From: a virus
Length of the DNA: 48,032 bases
Reading direction: 5' to 3' (one strand)
Virus record (IMG/VR): IMGVR_UViG_3300035670_000341
Span: 1-48,032 of that record
Positions 7,151 to 14,003 of the stretch are shown piece by piece. Position 1 is the stretch's first letter, and each line of letters starts with the position of its first letter. A program made the translations under genes and the position numbers. The notes below the pieces were generated by a model. It saw only the letters and a list, made by a program, of their open reading frames with translations, had not been told where the DNA came from and made no database searches.

Positions 7151-7202
7151 TCCGGATATGGGGATATGAGATATTGCGTGAAATGCTTCGCGCATATCCG
7201 GA
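7151..7202. promoter_or_regulatory. Inverted repeat upstream of 7143
   Basis: TCCGGATATG (7151-7160) and CATATCCGGA (7193-7202) are perfect 10-bp inverted copies, 32 bases apart. They start eight bases before the ATG of the leftward 208-residue gene. This could form a long-loop hairpin in its leader or be a pair of operator half-sites; an autoregulatory site for the adjacent basic protein is possible. Confidence 0.45.
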
Positions 7203-7429
7203 TAGGCTTTCGATTGTCAAACAGCCCTTTGCGGTGCGCCTAGGTCCGTTCGCTTCTCCTAGGTGACTTTCGTCTCGCGTCCCACATTGGTCCTGCGCGC
7301 TACGGGTGGCACCCTGCAACGATGCGGCGAAGTGCGCAATAGCTTTCGCAAAGCCTTACGCCGCAACGACTTACGCGATTGTGGATATTCACTTTTGTGA
7401 TTTATGCAACCAGATGTGCATATAGGAAT

Positions 7430-7497
7430 ATCACATATCTGATACTTCTGTCAACTTTGTGACATCACATATCTGATACTTCTATCACGTTTGTGAC
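7430..7497. repeat. Two contiguous 34-bp tandem repeats
   Basis: Positions 7430-7463 and 7464-7497 are directly adjacent copies that differ at three positions; both start ATCACATATCTGATACTTCT and end TTTGTGAC. Each contains TCACATATCTGA, a near-dyad, and TTTGTGAC resembles the half-site of CRP/FNR-like regulators. They lie in the gene-free control region between the divergent early and late blocks. Confidence 0.65.
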
Positions 7498-7525
7498 GTA
7501 CATGTAAATGTAGCTACATTCATTG

Positions 7526-7568
7526 TACAATTTTCTAGGAATATACTATACAATTTCCTAGGAATATA
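7526..7568. repeat. 20-bp direct repeats with GGAATAT core
   Basis: Two copies at 7526-7545 and 7549-7568 with one mismatch, 23 bases apart (second copy TACAATTTCCTAGGAATATA). The core TAGGAATAT also occurs at 7423-7431 and, far away, at 42474-42482. The 23-base period and location suggest binding sites in the divergent control region. Confidence 0.5.
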
Positions 7569-7703
7569 TGCCTGTCCTAAAGATTAAATAAATGCACCAT
7601 ATATTACCATAAATTGATATATGTATATGCTATATGCTTGCATGAATTTATGGGAATATACCGTGCATAACTGTATGTGCATATGCTCCCATGCGCCTAT
7701 GCT

Positions 7704-7780
7704 CACATGCACATATGCACACATGCATGCATGCTCATGTACTTGCCTCAGCATATACGCATACGCGCATATGTGCATAC
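7704..7780. repeat. Alternating purine/pyrimidine tracts
   Basis: Two runs of perfectly alternating pyrimidine and purine: 31 bases at 7704-7734 (CA, TG and CATGCATGC words) and 30 bases at 7751-7780 (contains TACGCATACGCGCATATG). The surrounding 7570-7780 is saturated with CATATG, GCATGC and ATGCAT. Such sequences can adopt left-handed Z-DNA or cruciforms when supercoiled. Open frames through it are His/Met/Cys/Tyr-rich artefacts, not genes. Confidence 0.55.
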
Positions 7781-7836
7781 CCGCATCCCGGGGAGGGGGG
7801 AAAATTAAATTGATCCATATGCATAAAGTAACTCAA

Positions 7837-7891
7837 AAAATTTCTGCGTAATTTTTTAAAACATGAAAATTTCTGCATAATTTTTTAAAAC
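7837..7891. repeat. 26-bp AT-rich direct repeats before the late promoter
   Basis: Positions 7837-7862 and 7866-7891 are identical except for one G/A change; each contains TTTCTGC then TAATTTTTTAAAAC. They end 40 bases before the TTGACA box at 7932, so they could act as UP-type A/T tracts or as operators controlling the rightward promoter. Confidence 0.55.
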
Positions 7892-7931
7892 TTGTTGCAC
7901 GTTTGCAAATCTGCACAAAAGCATACACATC

Positions 7932-7960
7932 TTGACAAAGCCTTGCTTTTCATCCATACT
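7932..7960 (+). promoter_or_regulatory. Sigma70-like promoter of the rightward block
   Basis: A perfect TTGACA (7932-7937) is followed, after exactly 17 bases, by CATACT (7955-7960, 4/6 to TATAAT). The first rightward start codon is at 8009 with AAGGAG at 7993-7998. It is the best-placed promoter for the 26-kb plus-strand block and uses the host sigma factor, which agrees with the absence of a phage RNA polymerase gene. Confidence 0.5.
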
Positions 7961-8008
7961 TCCCTACGATCCCGCATTCCATCCCCTCGGATAAGGAGCC
8001 CGTTCTTT

Positions 8009-8347
8009 ATGTCTCAGTCCTTTGACGCCATCATCCATGATGTTGTCATTGCAACAGGCACCAACGCAACGCGAGCCATCTTCGGAACGTACGAATACTC
8101 CGATGCCACGGCCATCATCATCCAAGCGCCGGCAACGCTGGATGCTCTAATCTTCACCATCGAAGTTTCTAGCGATGCCTCTACTTGGGCTACGCTCACG
8201 GATGGGACGAGTGCGTTGCCTACGCCCGTGGCGGGCACCGCTATGCAATACACGGATATGCTAGGCTCAAAGTATTTCCGTCTCAAGGCTTCCGGCAACG
8301 TCTCGGCTGATCGCATCTTCCGCGTATCGAAGCAGTGGGTTTCGTAA
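8009..8347 (+). CDS. Probable small virion protein
   Basis: 112 residues from ATG 8009 (MSQSFDAIIHDVVIATGTNA), with a clear AAGGAG ribosome site. The sequence is Thr/Ala-rich and predicted all-beta (TIEVSSDASTWATLTDGTSA, GSKYFRLKASG), resembling small beta-sandwich proteins encoded next to phage fibres or head decorations that sense deviation from a mean value (phage structural family). It is the first gene of the late block. Structural role is inferred from composition and position. Confidence 0.75.
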   Translation: MSQSFDAIIHDVVIATGTNATRAIFGTYEYSDATAIIIQAPATLDALIFTIEVSSDASTWATLTDGTSALPTPVAGTAMQYTDMLGSKYFRLKASGNVSADRIFRVSKQWVS

Positions 8348-8348
8348 G

Positions 8349-8519
8349 ATGTCAAGAGAAAAGGGTCTTATCCTCGGGGCAGAGCGGAGAAAGATTGCTT
8401 CTGTGTTGCAAAGGAACCGGAGTCGCGGAAGCAGCAGAATTGAGCAAGAGGTGGACTCAGATGACATTTTGCTTGAGGACTCGACATCTCCTGCCACTTA
8501 CCTAATTTTGGAGATTTAG
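8349..8519 (+). CDS. Hypothetical small protein
   Basis: 56 residues, MSREKGLILGAERRKIASVL then Arg/Ser-rich and an acidic tail (VDSDDILLEDS). It starts one base after the stop of the previous gene and ends one base before the next start, so it fits the operon exactly. No family recognised. Confidence 0.6.
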   Translation: MSREKGLILGAERRKIASVLQRNRSRGSSRIEQEVDSDDILLEDSTSPATYLILEI

Positions 8520-8520
8520 C

Positions 8521-9240
8521 ATGCCGGATAGGAAGATCAGTCAGCTTCTTTCCAGCGGAGACGTACAAGCCGCTGACGAGTTTGTTATTGCGCGAGCAGG
8601 AAATAATTTCAAGGCTACGCCAGCAAACATGGCAGTTGGACTTGCTTCGTCCTTGGCGTCTGGCGCTCTGTTGGTAGCTCAGTCTGACATTGGCTCTTCT
8701 CCAAATGAAATTCCTATTAATCAATATCTAGGACAGATGGCTTTTCGTGATGAAGTATTCTATCCTGTGATTGCAGGTACTGGTGTCACCACCGGCACCG
8801 GCACCGTCTTCGGCGCGGCCGTGTCGATCCAAGGCGGCATGAAGCGCGTGGACATCGTGGTGGACCTGACCGGCCTCAACAGCGGCGGCACCGCTGGCGA
8901 CATCATCGGCGTGGACGGCACCGCGCTCCCGTGCCACATCGGCCAACTGCCGAGCATGACGGTGCTGGGCGGTCGCATGACGTGTCTCGAAGTGCCGCTG
9001 GGCAGCGACGACGACCTGGATCTGTATTCTGCTACCGAAGGCACGGGCGTGGAGGACCAAGCCATCACCGCGCTGACCGAGACGCAACTGGTGGACGCGG
9101 GCGGCGCGTGGACGCTGGGACTGACGAAGGCGTTCATCGCAGATCCCACCAGCGCGGCGTTCCTGTACTTGGTGGGACAGGAGACAGGCAACGCAACGTA
9201 CACGGCGGGCCGCTTCTTCATCGAAATCTTCGGGGTGTAA
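8521..9240 (+). CDS. Tail fibre / receptor-binding protein with jelly-roll tip
   Basis: 239 residues. The N-terminal MPDRKISQLLSSGDVQAADE and FVIARAGNNFKATPANM resembles the attachment segment of phage fibre and spike proteins (K-I-S-x-L ... DEFVI-x-R...N-K). A beta-rich C-terminal domain (about 85-239) would be the adsorption tip. Base composition changes sharply near 8775: AT-rich codons before, GC-rich codons after (ACC, GGC), matching the junction between stalk and tip. That suggests exchange of the tip domain. Fibre role is well supported; the receptor is unknown. Confidence 0.75.
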   Translation: MPDRKISQLLSSGDVQAADEFVIARAGNNFKATPANMAVGLASSLASGALLVAQSDIGSSPNEIPINQYLGQMAFRDEVFYPVIAGTGVTTGTGTVFGAAVSIQGGMKRVDIVVDLTGLNSGGTAGDIIGVDGTALPCHIGQLPSMTVLGGRMTCLEVPLGSDDDLDLYSATEGTGVEDQAITALTETQLVDAGGAWTLGLTKAFIADPTSAAFLYLVGQETGNATYTAGRFFIEIFGV

Positions 9241-9243
9241 TCC

Positions 9244-11046
9244 ATGGCTATTCAGAGCAACTTCCCCGCGATCCGGCCCTCGCTGCTGCTGGACTTCGCG
9301 AACAGCAAGCGCCTGGACCCGCGTGTCACCTTCGCCCGCGCCAGCACCGCGACGTACTACGACGGCGTCACGACGGCAAAGGCGGAGGAGAACCTGTTCT
9401 CTCGGTCGCAGGAGTTCGATCAGTCGCCGTGGACCGTCACAAATGCAGTTGCTACGGCAGATACGACTGCGGCGCCGGACGGGACAACGACTGCCGACAC
9501 ATTAACAGCAAATGCAGGAACCGGGTTGCTGCCTGTGTTTAGCAATTTGTCGCAAACCACAATTTCCGGTGCTAGCTACGTTGTTTCGGTTCACGCCCTT
9601 GCTGGCACCTACTCGTTCGTACAGATCTACCTGAATAATCAAGGCGCTGAGTGGGCAAATTTTGACCTCAGCACCGGAATAGCACAAGCCAATGGATCAT
9701 GCGTTGCGACCGCTACCGCGCTTGGTGGTGGATGGTATCGCTTGTCCATGGCATACACGGCTGGCGGCACGGATCGGCGTCCGTTTTTTATGCTGGCCGC
9801 TTCGGCATCGGCCACGCGCGCACAATCGTGGAGTCCGGTTGGTACCGAAACTGTCGTGTTCTGGGGCGCGCAGTTCGAGCAACGCAACGCCGTCACCGCG
9901 TACACGCCGACGACCACGCAGCCGATCACGAACTACATCCCGCGCCTCATGACGGCGCCGGCCAACGTGGCGCGCTTCGACCACAACCCCGTGACCGACG
10001 AGTCCCTGGGGCTGCTGGTGGAGGAGTCGCGGCAGAACGTCTGGCTCCGGTCAGATGACTTTGCCAATGCGGCGTGGACGAAAACGGCGTCTAGCATCAC
10101 GGCCAATACAATTGTCGCACCCGACGGCACGTTGACCGGCGATAAGCTGGTCGAGGATACTGCCAATTCCGCGCACTACGTCTTGCAAGCTATTACCAGC
10201 GTGATTAGCACGACCTACACGGCTAGCGTGTACCTAAAGGCAGCCGAGCGGTCGGCGGTGCGGCTGTCGCGCAATGGCGGTGTGGTGGGGTCTGCGTTTG
10301 ATCTCTCGGCTGGCACGGTGACAAACGCCGCTGGATCCACTGGAACCATCACGGCGGTCGGCAACGGCTGGTATCGGTGCAGCATTAGCTTTGCCGGGGC
10401 GTCGGTGACGGACTCGGTGTACATCGAACTGCAAACGAGCGCCAGTACGTCCTCGCAGACCTACACCGGCGACGGCTACTCCGGCGTGTATGTCTGGGGC
10501 GCGCAATGGGAAACGGGCGCGTTCGCCACGTCCTACATCCCCACCGTCGCGAGCGCGGTGACGCGCAGCGCGGACGGGCCGTCGATGACGGGTGACAACT
10601 TCTCGTCGTGGTTCAATAATGCCGAAGGCACGATGTACGTTGACGCGCAAAGCAATGGTGCAACAGCAAATGCCCACGCAGCGTTTGCCGTTAGCGACGA
10701 TACCACAAACAACACCATGATATGCGGTCAACTGTTGCCAACGGCAGTTCGTGGATTCGTGAGAGCTAACGCGGCAGATCAAGGGACTCTTTCTGTTGCG
10801 GCAACTGTGACGGTTGGATATTCGTATCGATTTGCGTTGGCATATGCGACGAACAACGTCGCCATTTCATTAAACGGTGATGCCCCTCTCGCGGATACGT
10901 CAGCTATCATCCCGGTTGTTGACCGTGCGGCTATCGGGCGACTTTTCCCGACCCAAACTGGTCAGATACTTAACGGCACCATCCGCAAGATCGCCTACTA
11001 CCCGCTGCGGCTGACGGACGCGCAGCTGCAAGCCATCACGGAGTGA
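9244..11046 (+). CDS. Large tail fibre/spike with carbohydrate-binding-like modules
   Basis: 600 residues. The N-terminus (RPSLLLDFANSKRLDP, VTFARASTATYYDG) is a signature I recall from phage fibre and decoration proteins carrying LamG/CBM-like domains. Two similar beta-sandwich modules follow, each opening with S.DF/EF....W and containing GWYR (about 95-225 and 255-430), then a LamG-like C-terminus (FSSWFNNAEGTMYVDA, then GTIRKIAYYPLRLTD). It probably binds surface glycans. GC-rich and AT-richer blocks alternate along the gene, indicating mosaic origin. Starts three bases after the previous stop. Confidence 0.8.
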   Translation: MAIQSNFPAIRPSLLLDFANSKRLDPRVTFARASTATYYDGVTTAKAEENLFSRSQEFDQSPWTVTNAVATADTTAAPDGTTTADTLTANAGTGLLPVFSNLSQTTISGASYVVSVHALAGTYSFVQIYLNNQGAEWANFDLSTGIAQANGSCVATATALGGGWYRLSMAYTAGGTDRRPFFMLAASASATRAQSWSPVGTETVVFWGAQFEQRNAVTAYTPTTTQPITNYIPRLMTAPANVARFDHNPVTDESLGLLVEESRQNVWLRSDDFANAAWTKTASSITANTIVAPDGTLTGDKLVEDTANSAHYVLQAITSVISTTYTASVYLKAAERSAVRLSRNGGVVGSAFDLSAGTVTNAAGSTGTITAVGNGWYRCSISFAGASVTDSVYIELQTSASTSSQTYTGDGYSGVYVWGAQWETGAFATSYIPTVASAVTRSADGPSMTGDNFSSWFNNAEGTMYVDAQSNGATANAHAAFAVSDDTTNNTMICGQLLPTAVRGFVRANAADQGTLSVAATVTVGYSYRFALAYATNNVAISLNGDAPLADTSAIIPVVDRAAIGRLFPTQTGQILNGTIRKIAYYPLRLTDAQLQAITE

Positions 11047-11048
11047 CT

Positions 11049-11435
11049 ATGTACGCCGACTACTTCCTCAAGTTCCCGGACGAGGCGACGGCCAACGCCG
11101 TGCTGTTCACGCCTGCGCCGGTCGTGGAGCCCGTGGATGGCGAGCCTGCGCCGGAGCCTGCGCCGGAACCGCAGCCGCCGACGCCGAAGTACGCGAACAT
11201 CGACGTGTGCGGCGTGCTGTATGATGCAGCTGATCCTGAGTCAGAAACGCCTCCTGTTCCTTTGGAGGGCTGGCATGTTAACGTACGATTGATTGTTGGC
11301 GCGGAAGATCCAGCTCCTCTTCTGGCTTTTGCGGTGTTGCCAAGAAATCCTCGCTGCACATGGGCTGGTCCAATGTATCCAGCAGTATTACCTGCTCCGG
11401 GGAGTAAGGATGCCACTCAAGAAGGGGTCGTCTAA
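11049..11435 (+). CDS. Fibre-associated small protein
   Basis: 128 residues, starting [20 protein letters not shown]; the central segment is a Pro/Glu/Ala repeat ([14 protein letters not shown]) and the C-terminus is a small beta domain ([10 protein letters not shown]). The pattern matches the short proteins encoded after phage fibre genes that I know only as structural or assembly accessory proteins. ATG 11049 is chosen because GGAG lies five bases upstream; a GTG at 11043 overlaps the fibre stop. GC content drops at 11211, again within the gene. Confidence 0.7.
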   Translation: MYADYFLKFPDEATANAVLFTPAPVVEPVDGEPAPEPAPEPQPPTPKYANIDVCGVLYDAADPESETPPVPLEGWHVNVRLIVGAEDPAPLLAFAVLPRNPRCTWAGPMYPAVLPAPGSKDATQEGVV

Positions 11436-11553
11436 GAAGACCATCTCTGCGAATATCCGCAAAGAGATGAAGGCAGGAAAGCCTCAGAAGCAAGCAATCG
11501 CTATCGCTCTGTCCACCGCAGGAAAGTCACGCAAGAAACGGAGGAAGAAATGA
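11410..11553 (+). CDS. Small Lys-rich conserved protein
   Basis: 47 residues: [20 protein letters not shown], then a [14 protein letters not shown] helix and a KKRRKK tail. I recall this K-K-G-S-S..T.S.NI....G.PQKQA.AIALS pattern from many phages; the function is unknown. Strongly basic, so it may bind DNA or act during packaging. The start has GGAGTAAGG immediately upstream and overlaps the end of the previous gene. Confidence 0.8.
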   Translation: MPLKKGSSKKTISANIRKEMKAGKPQKQAIAIALSTAGKSRKKRRKK

Positions 11554-11696
11554 GCCCGATGAAGAAGGCTGCGAAGAAGTCCGCCGGCAAGACCTGCGCG
11601 AAGTGCGGCAAGACCGCAGCGCAAGCGAAGGGTTGTAAGTACGCTGGCTGTCCGATGAAGAAGATGATGGAGAAGTCTTCCAAGGACAAGTACTAG
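11550..11696 (+). CDS. Small Lys/Cys-rich zinc-ribbon-like protein
   Basis: 48 residues. Contains CAKCGK and CKYAGC, four to five cysteines spaced as in a minimal zinc ribbon (C-x2-C-x10-C-x4-C), flanked by Lys/Met-rich ends. It overlaps the previous gene by ATGA (11550-11553) and precedes a GC hairpin. Metal binding is inferred from spacing; function unknown. Confidence 0.7.
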   Translation: MSPMKKAAKKSAGKTCAKCGKTAAQAKGCKYAGCPMKKMMEKSSKDKY

Positions 11697-11707
11697 AACC
11701 TTCACAC

Positions 11708-11740
11708 AGGGGCGTGTGTAATACGGCATGCGCCCCGCGG
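11708..11740. other. GC hairpin between two small genes
   Basis: GGGGCGTGTG and CATGCGCCCC form a ten-pair stem, with G-U pairs in the middle, around an eight-base TA-rich loop. It begins about 12 bases after the stop of the Cys-rich gene and ends just before the GGAGG ribosome site of the next. No T run follows, so it more likely stabilises RNA or sets expression levels than terminates. Confidence 0.5.
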
Positions 11741-11747
11741 AGGAATC

Positions 11748-11891
11748 GTGGCAGGAAAGCCTCGCAAGAACGGCAACGCATTCGCAATGCCGCAGCCCAA
11801 GCTTCGCATTCCGAAGCAGAAAATGTCCTACAACAAGCGTCTTCTTTCCAAGATGAAGACAAGACTCAGCAGCCCTCCTCCTAAGAGCTAA
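11748..11891 (+). CDS. Small basic protein, GTG start
   Basis: 47 residues read MAGKPRKNGNAFAMPQPKLR, then KQKMSYNKRLLSKMKTR and a Pro/Ser tail. GTG start preceded by GGAGG. It ends two bases before the start of the terminase small subunit. Strongly basic like its neighbours; a role near packaging is only contextual. Confidence 0.62.
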   Translation: MAGKPRKNGNAFAMPQPKLRIPKQKMSYNKRLLSKMKTRLSSPPPKS

Positions 11892-11893
11892 TC

Positions 11894-12547
11894 ATGGCTG
11901 GCGCAGTCGGAAAGGTACTTAATCGAAGCGGTTTCGCATCTTTCGTCGTGAAGGATTGGCAGTCTTGGATGACCGAGGCTGTCATTCTTCATGCATCCGG
12001 CATGTCCGTTCCGGAGCTTCGCGTAAAGTTCGGACGCACGGATCATCACATCCGCAACATTCTTAACACAGAGCAGGCGAAGGAGATCGTTCGCAAGATC
12101 GAAGCTCAGTCCGTTAAGAACATTGCACAGAATTCTTCCTCCAAGATTGCATTTATCAAGGACGCTGCGCTGTCCTCAATGCAGGAAATGCTCGCCAATG
12201 AGACTTTGAAGGAGAAATCTCCCTTCGCTTTCTGGGACGCTGCGCGCAAGACGCTGGACACCGTATCTCGCATGTCCGCTCCCGCGCCCGCAGCGCCTGC
12301 TCCTGCTCCTACCGTGAACATTCAGCAGAACATCGTGTCTGCATCCCCTGCGATGCTGACGCAACTCCGTTCTGCTCCTTCTCTTTCATCCTTAGAAGTT
12401 CCGGACAATGTTGAATATCTCGGATCTCCACCTCCCGCCGGAAAAGCTGAGGAACCAGTTCTCGGATCAGGAGTTCACGGACCTCAGAATCAAAGCAAAA
12501 ACGGACTTGCTCTTCTTAACGCAAGGAGTTCTTCTTCCTCCGAGTAG
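11894..12547 (+). CDS. Terminase small subunit-like protein
   Basis: 217 residues directly upstream of the large subunit. The N-terminus has a helix-turn-helix-like segment (AVILHASGMSVPELRVKFGR, residues about 29-50), then a helical region (60-130), then a Pro/Ala linker (APAPAAPAPAPT). That order (DNA-binding HTH, oligomerisation helices, flexible tail) is the usual architecture of small terminases, which select the packaging site. The last 140 bases are shared with the large-subunit gene in another frame, and the encoded tail is low complexity (SSSSSE). Assignment rests on the HTH and gene order. Confidence 0.75.
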   Translation: MAGAVGKVLNRSGFASFVVKDWQSWMTEAVILHASGMSVPELRVKFGRTDHHIRNILNTEQAKEIVRKIEAQSVKNIAQNSSSKIAFIKDAALSSMQEMLANETLKEKSPFAFWDAARKTLDTVSRMSAPAPAAPAPAPTVNIQQNIVSASPAMLTQLRSAPSLSSLEVPDNVEYLGSPPPAGKAEEPVLGSGVHGPQNQSKNGLALLNARSSSSSE

Positions 12548-14003
12548 TGCAAGAGGTTCTCGTTCCGACTATCCGGTCTTCCGGCATCTCTTTGCGTGGC
12601 TGAAGAGGCACGAAACATCCAAGAATCGCCTCGTCCTTCTTCCGCGTTCGCACCGCAAGACCACATACGCCACGGCAGCAGACGCTCTTCAGATCGCTCT
12701 GCCCGACGATGCAGGAATTTGTCCGTATCCCAGGAATCTTGGGCCTAACGTCCGTCTTGCAATCATGCACGAAACGGACACGATGGCATCCAACATCCTC
12801 CGAGAGATCCAGAACTGGCTTCTTTCCAACGATACGCTGCGCTTTCTCTTTCATGACATCATTCCTGAGAGCAGAGTTCGCCGCGTCAACACTTCGCAGC
12901 TAGAACTCTGTCGCACCGCAACGTGGAAGGAGCCTACCTTCGAAACGATGGGCGTAGGTACGAAGGGTCAAGGGCGACATTACAATCGTCTGAAGCTAGA
13001 TGACATCTACGGAACGGAAGCCCGAGACTCGCCCACGGCACGCGCAAAGGTCACTCAATGGTTTGACGAGCTTCAGCCTTTCCTCGTCACGCCTGAGACA
13101 GATGGATTCGATCTCGTCGGAACCCGTTATGATCACGAAGACGTATACGCGCATGCTATGGATAAGTACGGGGCAAAGCTTCCACGCTATATCCGCTCCG
13201 TCATCGAATTCAATCCAGAGACGCAGCTCTACGAGCCCATCTTCCCAGAGATGTTCACGCTGGAATCTCTGGAAGAACTCAAGAAGAATCGCAAGATCTG
13301 GACTTCGAACTATCTCAACGCGCCTGACTTCCGCGAAGTCCGCGATCTTGATCCTTCTTGGATTCGACACTTCGAATGGCTAGATCCTTTCAAGAAGACT
13401 CTCGTAGGCTTCACGGGCACGGAGCGCATCAAGCGACACATTGATCAGCTCGACAAGGTTCTATTCATCGACCCTGCCGTGGAAGGAGATGCGGGCTGGA
13501 TTATCACGGGATCTGACTACATCTCAAACAAGCCTAACATCTTCTGTTTGGAAGCAATCCGAGGTCCAATTCCTCCGGATAAGATGATTCCCAAGATCTT
13601 CGAGGCGGTGGAAAAGTGGGGACTCCGTGCGGTGGTGATCGAAGAGGTTCTCTTCTCTCGCTTGTACAGGCATTGGCTGCAAAGCGAGATGCGGCACAGA
13701 GGTTTCTATTTCAATGTGATACCTGCAAAGACTGGCGGCAAGCAGAAGGAAGCTCGTGTTCTTGGACTCGTGCCATATTTCAACGCATCTCAGATCTACT
13801 TCCATAAGGATCAGCATGCTCTGATCGAGGAGTACAATCAGTTCGGCTTGGGATCTTCATATCACATCCTCGACGCGCTGGCATATGGTCCTGAGTTCTG
13901 GCGCGCAGCCGTGGATCGCGGGACGATACATCGCAGAAAGCAGGCGGAAGAGAAGTTCCTGTCAATGAGGAATCCCGTCACCGGCTATACGAGGATTGCA
14001 TGA
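12408..14003 (+). CDS. terL: Terminase large subunit
   Basis: 531 residues. It packages DNA into the prohead with an ATPase and cuts it with an RNase H-like nuclease. Visible: a Walker-A-like LLPRSHRKTTYA (about 76-87), Walker B LKLDDI (about 193-198), and nuclease motifs VLFIDPA (about 345-351) and YHILDALAYG near 485. Start ATG 12408 is kept because the conserved N-terminal region (LRIKAKTDLLFLTQGVLL) begins soon after and no other ATG occurs for over 100 codons; this forces a 140-base overlap with the small subunit. Ends overlapping the next start by four bases. Confidence 0.93.
   Translation: MLNISDLHLPPEKLRNQFSDQEFTDLRIKAKTDLLFLTQGVLLPPSSARGSRSDYPVFRHLFAWLKRHETSKNRLVLLPRSHRKTTYATAADALQIALPDDAGICPYPRNLGPNVRLAIMHETDTMASNILREIQNWLLSNDTLRFLFHDIIPESRVRRVNTSQLELCRTATWKEPTFETMGVGTKGQGRHYNRLKLDDIYGTEARDSPTARAKVTQWFDELQPFLVTPETDGFDLVGTRYDHEDVYAHAMDKYGAKLPRYIRSVIEFNPETQLYEPIFPEMFTLESLEELKKNRKIWTSNYLNAPDFREVRDLDPSWIRHFEWLDPFKKTLVGFTGTERIKRHIDQLDKVLFIDPAVEGDAGWIITGSDYISNKPNIFCLEAIRGPIPPDKMIPKIFEAVEKWGLRAVVIEEVLFSRLYRHWLQSEMRHRGFYFNVIPAKTGGKQKEARVLGLVPYFNASQIYFHKDQHALIEEYNQFGLGSSYHILDALAYGPEFWRAAVDRGTIHRRKQAEEKFLSMRNPVTGYTRIA

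Noticed and set aside
7430-7497. CRISPR array from the 34-bp repeats
   Set aside because: Only two copies, directly adjacent with no spacer between them.
7621-7851. ORF of about 76 codons in the alternating repeat region
   Set aside because: It translates to a Met/His/Cys/Tyr-rich string from repeated CATATG words, has no ribosome site and no homology pattern.
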